A stretch of 64,000 nt of DNA from Bedellia somnulentella (lineage: Eukaryota; Arthropoda; Insecta; Lepidoptera; Bedelliidae). The DNA is taken from assembly GCA_963576735.1 (NCBI GenBank), contig OY755198.1, forward strand, positions 7,440,001 to 7,504,000, in the 5' to 3' direction. A program made the translations under genes and the position numbers. Within the stretch, counting starts at the first letter, position 1, and the number at the start of each line of letters is the position of its first letter. The notes beneath the pieces were generated by a model. That model had not been told where the DNA came from and searched no databases. It was given only the letters and a program-made list of their open reading frames with translations. Shown here piece by piece: positions 40,001-52,000 of this stretch.

Positions 40001-43000
40001 CCCCTATTTCACCACTCTGACAAGTCAGACAATTGTCAAGAAAAACTATGACTACGCCGATTTCATTTATTAAATATTCGACACTTGTTTTGCTTATCCG
40101 AAATTTTTCCTTAAACGCAAATCAAGTTTTGTCGAAGGAGAAATTTATTTGTTCTCTATACGTTATCCTAAATATAACTTACACTCAGTGCCACTACTAT
40201 TGCACTCGCGGAGCGCCATTTTGTAACTTAAAATTACGACAATTGTAACGCTAGCCCTCACACTAGACTGACACACCCTCGATCTCATGTCAATAATTTC
40301 CGACAAATATGTCGAGCTGGATAAATTCTCCTTGTTTCACAACATAATTGTGAAAAGATTAAGTTATCGACCATTGTATCATTATGCCTGTCATGTTAAG
40401 AACTATTTCTACACGTAATATTTTTCAAACTTATCAGTTGTCACTTGTTACTGACATATCTCAGCCGACATATGTCACTGACAATTGTCATGTTGGTGAA
40501 ATAGGGGCGTGGTTGGATATAGGTTTATTACTGTCTAAAGACTTGAGACTAACTTACATAATATAATGGCAAGAGGGGGACGAGATGCACTCACACTACA
40601 CTACAGGTTGATGTAATAGATAGATACCAGGCCAATTTAATGGTGCAACGTTATTTTTTAATTTTGGGACATCCTGTATATACGGACATTTGACACAGTA
40701 CAGCAATAACTTGCGATAAGGGATTCTTACTCGATTATATATTTAATAATATATAATACATATAAGTACTCACGACCATAAATCACAAAAAGGAGTAGCC
40801 AGAGCTTCAGAGCTAGAAACTCCTCAGCCACATTCGGAAGTTAATAGGGGACAAGATGGTAGAAATAAAGTGTGGTTGGTGAAAAACCACTTAAAAAGCC
40901 ATCATACCCTTTGTCGCTTTTTACGACACCCGTGGGTTAATGACATTCTGAGCCGGCACTATTACTACAATGTTTCCCTCAGTGGGATTTGTGCCGCTGA
41001 ACCTAAAAGCTATACGGTTATATTTTTACGTATAATTGTTCTCAACTAAATACAAACACATTTTGGCGTATGTGTGCGTGCGTAAAATTATTGATTTAAT
41101 TTCTTTGTTCACAGGACGCAGGCGTAGGGTACATAGCTGATGCGTTGGTGGAACAAGAAAAGTCATCACCTATGTCGGATTCTTCACCTTCGACACCCAG
41201 ATATGGTATGTCATCATCATTAATGTTGCCATCGTCAATATTTAATCACAAGACTCAAACCAACCGTTCACGCCGTATATCCCCGAAGGGGTTGGCGGAT
41301 ACTAAGACTTCTGAACATCACGTGGCATTGTCACGTGGTGATGAGAGTACCGACGTTTTGCTCGGACAGTGTACTCACGTGATAGAGGTCAGGCCTATCG
41401 CCGTTTTATACGAATATATTGTCACATTACATACATACATATACTCACGGCTATAAATCCCAGGAAAAAAAAAAAAGTCAAAAGTCAAAAAGTTTATTTT
41501 TCAAAATAAAGTTAAATACTAACATTTTTTGAACGTCAAAGTTTTAAATTAATCGTTAATCCGTTGCTTCGGAAGGTGTTCGTAAAGAGAAGAAGCAACA
41601 AAGAAACTCTTAACATTCACATTTTTTCATTTTTTCAAAATATGGTTTGTACAATTTCAGTTTATAAACATGTTTTTACTTTACAAAAGATTTTCTATGC
41701 GACCAAACCAAACGCTAGTTTGACATAATTAAAATAAATTGTCCATCACAAAAACCAATCACATAACGTGAGAAGAAGGGGTAGCCAGAGCTAAAGAATT
41801 AGAAATTCCTCAGCCACTTTTGGAAATTTGAGTGGGGAAAAGATAGTAAAAATAAAGGTTGTTGGGGATGGGTCTCCAACCGCATCGCCCAAAAATCCCT
41901 TAATAGCCCCATACCGTTAGTCGCCTCTTACGTACACCCACCGGAAGAAATGGGGTAGTGCCATTCTAAACCGACACTACATGGCAAGTCACATTACTAA
42001 GTACAACTTAGTCTATGCGGTTGGAGAACCATCACCAACGATACTTTATTCCTACCATCTTGTCCCCTACCACTTTCCAAATGTGGCTGAGCAGTTTCTG
42101 GCTCTGAAGCTCTGGCTACCCCTTTTTGGGATTTATAGCCGTGAGTATATGTATTGCCGTGTAGTGCCGGCTTAGAATGTCGATACCCCTTTCTACCCAC
42201 GGGTGTCGTAAGAGGCGACTAAGGGTATTGGGGCTTTTTATTGGATTTTTGGGCGATGCGGTTGGAGACCCATCACCAAAAACCTTTATTTTTACCATCT
42301 TTTCCCCACTCAACTTCCAAAAGTGGCTGAGGAATTTATAATTCCTTAGCTCTGGCTACCCCTTCTAGGGAAATATAGCCGTGAGTATATGTATGTATGT
42401 ATATGTTAACATTGGCCATCATTTAAACAAAGAATTAGACCAATGTATCTTAAATACTTGTATGCCCGGAGCAAGTTACTCTCAAATAATAAATTCTATT
42501 TTAAAAGAACAATATGACTCGGAATACTACTTTAGTTATTTTAATAGGTTCAAGTAATAAGGTGAATCCAAGTGACTTAAAGAAATCATTTGAGAGGTTA
42601 GTTAATTTAAATGTAAGAAAAATAATTATAAGTGACTTCCTATATTCCAAGCATCTTAGCTATAAGGTTAAGGGCCTCCCCGCATTTTGCAGCTATTGCG
42701 CTCACTCTTACGTCAAATTTACTGAGAGTGACAGGGACGGAAAAAACGCGCGCGCAGGATAAATGTAGTTTATTTAGTTTTATTGTATAACTATAATGTT
42801 TAAATGAAAAGTTAAACATCAAAGTTACAGATCTTAAAGCTACGCGTTTATAGACACATAATGAGTTCATATGTATGTTATGTCAGTGGAGCCTATACGG
42901 TTTTTATGAAAACAAAGCATGTTCCAATTCAATTTTTTTCATCATATTTTTCAACAAATTATTAAAATGTTAAACATCAAATTTTAACACCATTAACTAA

Positions 43001-46000
43001 TCACCAACATATATTTTATTCATGTCATATCCATATCATCAAATCAGACTTTATAGAATTTCCAAACAATCAATATCAACCTATTTTTCCGGGGACGCCC
43101 TTAACACTAGGATATATAAATTAAATATGTTACTATATAATTTGACTTTGGGATATAGGCAAAAAATTGTTAATTTTAATATAAATAATTATATTAAGAA
43201 ATCATTAATGACTAAGAGTACCTTGAAAGTACCTGATTATTCTAAAAAACGTCTAGCTATGTTACTAGCTAGTAATATAGTGTACAATAATGTTATTAAT
43301 TTGAATAAAATAACAATTTCAACTGACTTGGATGCAGTTATTAGTACAAGTACTAATGTATCTGCAAATTTAGCTTTAAACTAGGTAGTAAGACAAAGGA
43401 AAAGGCATATATTTCACTAGTTCATCAGAACATACAGAGCCTTTCCTGCAAATTATTAGAATTAGAGTTATTCGTTAATAAGTACAATGTTAAAATACTT
43501 TGTTTGACAGAACACTGGTTAAAAACAGAACAAATGAACTTTAGTTTAAAGAATTACACAGTGGGCAGTTGTTTTAACAGAGAGTCCATAATGTGTAGGG
43601 GTAGTATGATACTATTATATGTAGACATTAAATTTAAAGAAAGAAAAGACATCTGTAGACTCTCTGTTGAACAACATGTAGAAATCTCATGCATTGAATT
43701 GAGCAAGTATATAATTTTGTGTGTATATCGCCCACCCAAAGGTAACTATGACATCTTTGAAGCAGCGATGGAGGATGCTTTGGGGATGGCTTCCCGCAGC
43801 TCCAGAGAGGTTGTAGTTTGTGGGGATTTCAATGTTGACTTATTAGGTGAGGGTCTAGTAAAGGAGAGAATCTTAACATTTATTCAATCATTTAATCTTC
43901 TAAATGTATTTAATGAGCCAACCCGAATTACCTCGACCTCTGCAACATGTTTAGATAATATTTATTGCAATTGTGACTACTCTGGTCACTTCCTTTTTGA
44001 TAGCATTACCTCAGACCACAAGGGACAATTCATAAATTTTGAATTAACCATTGAAAAAAAAAAGTCAATTGTATGTAGACAGATAACTGAAAAAAAACTT
44101 AGCTTATTTGAAAATAATAGTAGGTCTAGCATCAGCCCCCCAATGAGAAGCAGTGAAAAATTAGAGAATTGTCTTTCTTTCATCAATGAGCTAAAAACAG
44201 AATTTAACAAAATCTTTAAAACTAAGGTAATACTATGTAATACAAAATGCTCTTTTGCTGAATGGGCCACCGCTGGAATTAGAATAAGTAGAGATCACCT
44301 ATATAACATTTATAGAGAAAAGTCCTATAACTTCAACCAAGATTTTATTATTTATGTCAGAAATTATTCAAAAATTTTCAAAAAAGTTTGTGGTGAAGCT
44401 AAATCTAGATGCATAAAACATAAAATTAAGAATTCTTCTAACAAGAGTAAGACTGTCTGGAAAATAATTAACAGTGAAACTGGAAAACTAAAGTTCCCGC
44501 ATGATCTCAATTTATTATTAGATAATGAACTGATACAGTCAAGAACACAAATTGCTGACATTTTTGAAAATCATTTTATAAATACCCCCACTCAGACAAC
44601 AGAGAAATTAAATTCATGTCCCCAAAAAGCTCTTGAGTTGTTGGAACAAAATGTTACCAAAACAAGAGCACAGTTTTCTTTCAAGTATGTTGACAGTAAT
44701 GATATAATTAAAAATTTTAAAACCATTAATCTTAAAAAAACCGAAGACATAACAGGAATGTCAGTTTTCGTCATAAACAGAATAATAAATATAATCGCTC
44801 CCCATTTAACGATACTTTTTAATAAATGTATAGATATAGGAGAATTTCCAGACTGTATGAAGTTAAGTAGGCTCATCCCACTACATAAATCAGGAGATAG
44901 TCAGGACTTTACCAACTATAGGCCTATTTCTATTTTACCAGTTCTCAGTAAGGTTTTCGAGAAAATCATGTCCAACCAAATGCTTTCATATTTCAATAAA
45001 AATAATATATTCCATGACGAGCAATATGGTTTTACTAAAGGTAGGTCTACTGTAGATGCAGGAGTGTCACTAATGAAACATATTTTTAATTCATGGGAAA
45101 ACTCCCGGGATGCGTTAGGTATATTTTGTGACCTCACAAAAGCTTTTGATTGTGTAAAAAAGGAAATAGCGTTGACTAAACTTAAATATTACGGTTTTGA
45201 CGAGCAAGCACTGAAATTAATGGCATCATATCTTGATAAAAGAACTTTAAAGGTAGATATTAATGGAACCACGTCGAAAGGATCGGAAATAGAGATGGGC
45301 GTTCCTCAAGGTTCTATACTTGGCCCATTACTGTTTCTGATTTATATTAATGATTTACCATTTATGGTACAAAAGTATTCTGAGATAGTTATGTTTGCAG
45401 ATGACACATCTTTAATATTTAATGTAGCGAGATCCTCTACATCTCTTGACGACGTAAATAAAGCTATCTCACTGGTATTGCATTGGTTTACTGTAAATAA
45501 CCTGGTTCTGAATGCCAAAAAAACTAAATGTATTAAATTTACTTTACCGAATGTTAGGCAAGTTGACGCCAATATTGTTATTGACAGTGAAAAAATAGAA
45601 TTAGTGAAAGAGACAAAATTCCTAGGGATAATAATCGATTCTAAGTTGCAATGGGGACCCCATATACTAACACTTACTAAAAGGCTGAGCTCAGCAGCGT
45701 ATGCCGTGCGTAAGATTAGAGAAATAGCAGACATAGAAACAGCTCGCATTGTTTATTTCAGTTATTTTCATAATATTATGTCGTACGGTATTTTATTATG
45801 GGGTAAAGCGGCTGATGTTCATAAAGTTTTTGTCTTACAAAAGCGAGCTATCCGATCTATTTACATGTTAAGGTCGAGGTATTCGTTGCGCGAAAAATTT
45901 AAAGATATTGGCATTGGCATCCCTTGCCAATACATATTTGAGAATTTAATGTATGCCAAAAAGAATATAGGCCAATTTAGTAAAGTTAGTGATAGGCATA

Positions 46001-49000
46001 CTGTTAACACTCGGAATAAGGAGAAACTTAACGTACCGAAGTGGAGACTTAATAAAGTAAGTAACTCCTTTATGGGACTATCCCTGAAAATGTTCAATAA
46101 ACTCCCTTCTGACATATTGGAATTGCCTGTGGCATCTTTTAAAAAGGCAATTAAAGCTTCCCTCGTTATTCCCAGGAATAATTGTCTGGTGAGGATTTTT
46201 CTTCTCACGTTATGTGATTGGTTTTTGTGATGGACAATTTATTTTAATTATGTCAAACTAGCGTTTGGTTTGGTCGCATAGAAAATCTTTTGTAAAGTAA
46301 AAACATGTTTAGAAACTGAAATTGTACAAACCATATTTTGAAAAAATGAAAAAAAGTGAATGTAAAGTGTTTCTTTGTTGCTTCTTCTCTTTACGAACAC
46401 CTTCCGAAGCAACGGATTAACGATTAATTTAAAACTTTGACGTTCAAAAAATGTTAGTATTTAACTTTATTTTGAAAAATAAACTTTTTGACTTTTTTTT
46501 TTTTTGACTTTTGATGTATGTATGAAAAATTCAAATTCACTTTTGAATGTTTTACTTTTATTTATAGTTTTTGATTGTGTGTCTTTTTGCTCTAGCTTAC
46601 TACTTTAACAGAAGATAAACTACATAGATATTTGACTACTCTTTAAATTATCTTTATACCTTAAACCGTCAGTTTTAATATATTTATGTCTTGTTTCAGT
46701 GGGCAGTCATGAGCCGCGTGGCCTAGCATATCTAGTGCTCTGGAACAATCAGCTGACTAGAAATTGTGCCGCTTATCTCGGTAAAGCGTTGGTAAGTAAA
46801 CATCTCTATATCATCTTTGTAGAATAATGTATAGTGGTTCAAAAAAAATATAATATAAACATAAATAAACGTTCACGCCGAATATCCCCGAAGGGGTTGG
46901 CAGAGGTACTAATACTTCTGAACATCACGTGACTTTGTCACCTGGTGTTCAGAGTACCCACGTTTTGCATGGACAGTGTACTCACGTGATAGGGGGCAGG
47001 CCTATCGCCGTTTTGTACGAATACACTGTCACATGACTAAGTACAACTCAGCCATGTGGGTTTCCTCACGATGTTTTCCCTCACCAAAATATGTTTCTAC
47101 TTAAACAATACGTTTCTTGACCAGATAGAAAACGTTCTTATAAAGGCGGGGGCCCGAAGTGAGAAGAATAAAAGAGCATGTATGAGAAGAATAATGAATG
47201 TAAGGGAAGCAAGAGAGGTTTGTCAAGATCGTACTAAGTGGCGATCGATAGTCTCTGCCTACCCCAATGGGAATTATGGGCGTGAGTATAAGTAAGTAAG
47301 TTAAACAATACGGTTCGATAAAAGGTCACATGAAATAAACCTGAACGAGAATTGAATTGTGAACCGTGATAGCTCAGTGGGTATAACACCGCTTATCTTG
47401 CAGACGACTAGTGTTTTAATCATAAATAAAAGATGTTATTAAAGGAAAGAAAAATTTCGACACTGGCGGGGTTCGAACCCGCGACCTTCGGGACGGGGGC
47501 GTATACCCGAAGGTCGCGGGTTCGAACCCCGCCAGTGTCGAAATTTTTCTTTCCTTTAATAACATCTTTTATTTATGAGTAACTAGCGACCCGCCCCGGC
47601 TTCGCACGGGTGCAATGCAAAATATACTTACTACAGAATGTCCTTATACACAACGTTCACAGCTTTTTTGTCATTAGCCAATACAAACATGTTTTGCTTA
47701 GACTATTTATAGGCACGCGCCGCCCGGCGCAAACAACTACGACCCTGCATTTTAAATTTGTAATATCTTCGGTAATATTCACTTAAATTACATGCTGTAA
47801 AAAGAATATTGATCTATAATAAATGTACAATTTATTTAAGGTACTTTATTGGATAAGGATTAATGCTGTATTGTTTAAAATCACTTCGTAAATAACCATT
47901 TTTTAGTAAAGAATAAAAATGGTTATGCTGGGTTATCCCTAAGAGATAGACATATACCATCGCGGACTTTTTTGTTGAACTTTTTAAGATGAACAATACT
48001 GTAGTACATTATTTTGGTCTATCTCGTAGGGTTCAGCCAGCGTTTGCAATATAAGCGCAAAAAAACGTGCTTATTTACGACATCACATTAGAAACCTTTA
48101 AATTTATCAGTGTTTCTCTACTATATAATGCATTTATTATACATACAAACCTTCCTTAAGAATCACTCTATCTATTGAAAAAAACCGCATCAAAATCCGT
48201 TGCGTAGTTTTAAAGATCTAAGCATACATACGGACATACAGCGAAAGCGACTTTGTTTTATACTATGTATTGATAATCCCCACATGAGGAATTCATGCCA
48301 AAAAAACATTAAATTAGTGTTTTAATCTCGGAACGGGGCTACACCGATTTGTCTTTTCTAATAACACATGTGTTGTGCTGTGTAGTGTCGGCTTAGAATA
48401 GCACTACCCCATTTCTTCCGGTGGGTGTACGTAAGAGGCGACTTACGGTATTGGGGCTATTAAGGGATTTTTGGGCGATGCGGTTGGAGACTCATCACCA
48501 ACAACCTTTATTTTTACCATCTTTTCCCCACTCTACTTTCCAAAAGTGGCCGAGGAACTTCTAGTTCCTTAGCTCTGGCTACCCCTTCTAGGGATTTATA
48601 GCCGTGAGTATATGTATGTATGTAGTGTTTTAATCTCGGAACGGGGCTACACCGATTTGTCTTTTCTAATAACACATGTGTGGGTAATTTATCGTGGTGA
48701 GCTAAGTTGTAATTTTTGGCATTTTTTTACTAAACTATGATTGGTTTCCGGTCTTTTTGTTTAAAGTCTTTATAATTATGTTTCCCAGCAGCGTTCCTCC
48801 CTATGCGTACTTAAAATCAGTCGCAACGCTGTCGGGGCTGAATGCGTTCAAGCGCAACGTTGTTACTTAAATAATGATAGGAATATTATATGAAATTGTT
48901 TTTAAATGCGAAGAAGTAAACGTTTGGCCAACAATAGTAAGAACTTTGAATCAACCAATCGGAGCGTATGGAAAAAATATTTAGAAAATTAGTTTTTTGG

Positions 49001-52000
49001 CGATTTTTTTTTGCATTTTTGTGCTTATTTTTTATGATTGACACAAATTTTGTTTTTTAGCAACGCTCATCCCTATGCGTACTAAACGTCAGTCACAACG
49101 CGGTGGGTGCCGAATGCGTACAAGCGCTACTTTGTAGGGACTGCGGGGTTTACGGGAATGGGGGGGTCCGAACAATAATGTATTTTTACTTGAAGAAATA
49201 ATACATAAATGACTTTTTTAAGCAAAGCAAATATGTGTCCATCAAAGGTCAGAACATTGAATCTAATCAGGGCCTAGGGAACTTTTATTTTGGCAATTAG
49301 TTTTTAACTTTTTTTGCCAATTTTTCTTATAATCTACCGTTTGGTTTCCACTCTTCTTAAATTCTCTAAGATTGACACAAATTGTATTTCCCAGCAGCGT
49401 TCATCCCCATGCGTACTAAACATCGGTCGCAGCGCTGTGGGTGCTGAATGCGTACAAGCGCTACATTGTGGTGCTAGCTGTATTGGGGGGGGTCCGAACA
49501 ATAATCAATTTTCACTTGAATTAATAATATATGAAATCGTTTTGTAAATGCGAACAATTAAGCGAAGCAAATGTTTGACCAACAAAAGTACGAACGTTAA
49601 ATCAACCAATCGGGGCGTAGGGAACATTTATTTTGACAATTAGATTTTGGCGAATTTTTTTGCAATTTTGGTAGAACCTACGTTTAGTTTCCGCTCTATT
49701 AAATTAAATTGTCTATGATTGACACGATATATATTTCCCAGCAGCGCTCCTCCCTATGCGTTCTAAACATCGGTCGCAACGCGGTGGGTGCCGAATGTGT
49801 GCAAGCGTTACGTTGTGGGGCTCGTGGGGTTTCTGGCAACGGGGTGGGCGGGGTGTCCGCCGTGGGGCTGCAGTGCGCCAAGCTGGGGGCGGACGCGGCC
49901 GCCGTCATCGCGGACTGGATACGGGATGATACTGGCTTGCAGGTGAGATTGCTGGGGTTGTGGGTGGGGGTAAGTGGGTGTATACGGGATGATACTGGGT
50001 TGCATTCAAAGTAATTATAAAACGCAGTCTTCATTTAAAAGCTTATTACAGTTTAAATGATTATATGATAGATGAAACTGCTTGGTGTCACCAGGGGTGT
50101 ATTCAGGATATTTCCAGACATACACCAATATTGTAATATGACTAAGAAAAGATTTGTGTTGCTGAGTTTCTTACGGGTTCTTCTCGCAACAATACACCTT
50201 CCGAATCCGAAGTAAGAGTCAGTAGAGTAAGATTTAACTTATACGTAATATTGTGACGTTCAAAAAATAGTGAAAAATTCTTTTTATTTTGAAATAAATA
50301 TTTTTTATCTTTATCAGGTGAGTGGGGGGGGGGGGGTTTGACAGGATTTGATTTGGGGTAGATGTTTAATGCGAATATATATACATTTTCAGTATATTTC
50401 GTTTGTGGTCCTCTGAAAAAGGAATATATTTTTTCATATTAAGTGGATGTTACCGACATGCTCAAAAGAGAACGGTAGCTAGTAAAGATGTCGTAAAACA
50501 AGTCTATGGATGACTCAGCTTATCACACTACAAATTACACATACACTTCTCGCTTCCGTACTCTTTATACCATGTTGTGAAATACCCACTTTAAAAATTT
50601 AATTATTTAGTAAATTAAAACATTGAGTCATTTAAAAAATTATAAATAGTCACATCACATACAATTTTCTTGATTATTTAAGTAATCCATATCAATAAAA
50701 TTAAATTTTCAGCGTCTCGATCTCCGAGACAACAAGCTAGGCACGGCTGGTCTACAAGCGATATGTGCCGCCATGAAAGAGAACCATCACGTGGTACAGA
50801 TTGACTTGGATGATGTTTCTACGGTGAGTTTACATACATGCATACATATACTCACGGCTATAAATCCCTAGAAGGGGTAGCCAGAGCTAAGGAATTAGAA
50901 ATTCCTCAGCCACTTTTGGAAGATGCGTGGGGAAAAGATGGTAAAATAAAGGTTGTTGGTGATGGGTCTCCAACCACATCGCCCAAAAATCCCTTAAAAG
51001 CCCCAATACCGTTAGTCGCCTCTTACGTACACCTATCGGTAGAAACAGGGTAGTGCTATTCTAAGCCGACACTACACAGCAATTATATGTTTTTATGTAT
51101 TATCGAGATTCATTTACATTCATCAATCTTTTTCTACTTGGCCGTTTATTCTTTTTACTTTTGACGCTTTCCTTTTTGAACGCACTAACGGCGTGAGAAT
51201 ATTTATGTATGTATGATCTGCCTCTACAAAAACACCATCAACATAGGCTCTCTAAATTTCTCTCACCAGTTTGCTATCATCTTAGTATTCATCTTTCTAT
51301 CCTGTTAAAATTATCATCTTTCATATCGCACCTTTCACGAATTTCTCACTCTAATCACTTTCTTTATACTGCATTTACTCAACTCTCATTCTTCTGCCAC
51401 TCCCAACATTTACTGCCATCGTAGAAACAAGAATAGCATCATGCATTGATTAGTCATTAGACAATTCATTCCTCCATTTCCCGCTAAATCTTTATCACTT
51501 CCTAAATTCTAATAAAGTTGTCCTGCTCTATTCCAGGACTCCACAACCCTCTCAGCATGCCCCGAAGACTTACCAACGCAGCGTCGTCTGACTCGCGAGA
51601 TCCGAATTTTGTGTCGCCGCAACGAACCCGATACACCTCATACGTGTCGGAAGATCAGTTTGACTTGTCATACTCCGTATCGGCGGCCGGTATGTATAAT
51701 ATTAGATTATTTTAAAAAAAACTGTTTATTTTGGAATGAAAATGAAAAAAAAAGTTAGGGTCCTAAACGAGAACCCTGAAAGACACCAGAACTGACTAGT
51801 TGTGATATCAAAAACTGATGAAAACTGACTATTTTGGTATCAGCCAAATAAGGGACCAAAAAGACACCCTTGAGTGACTCCAGAAGTATATAAAACCAAA
51901 GTAAGTGATGTAGTATTAGTTGGATACTAAATATTAGTTAGTTGCGTCGTCTGAATCGCGAGATCCATATTCTGTGTCGCCGCAACGAACCCGATACACC

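Larger units (their letters stand above)
41262..42012 (-). repeat. SINE-B copy split by SINE-A
   Basis: 41262-41429 (CGTTCACGCCGTATATCCCC to TATATTGTCACATT) and 41987-42012 (GTCACATTACTAAGTACAAC). GTCACATTA is duplicated on both sides of the insertion. Confidence 0.85.
42404..46513 (+). mobile_element. LINE-2: Jockey/CR1-group element, 5'-truncated
   Basis: 4.1 kb, beginning inside ORF1. It runs through a complete ORF2 to a 3' UTR ending in TTTTTGAC-type repeats; ATGTATGTAT flanks it. Contains a TTAA MITE (42672-43100). It differs from LINE-1 in protein sequence and 3' end. Confidence 0.88.
47366..48760 (+). repeat. SINE-B head split by two insertions
   Basis: CCGTGATAGCTCAGTGGGTA at 47366-47420 (A-box-like), resuming at 48315 and again at 48622 with TAGTGTTTTAATCTCGGAAC. 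The first gap holds SINE-C plus another repeat; the second holds SINE-A. The last 59 bp before SINE-A is repeated after it. Confidence 0.75.

Noticed and set aside
43554..46208. Minus-strand frames in LINE-2
   Set aside because: Antisense shadows of the reverse transcriptase ORF.
48789..49942. Mutually exclusive exon 9 cluster
   Set aside because: Copies A to C have acceptors but no donors and lose similarity mid-exon, so they cannot replace exon 9.
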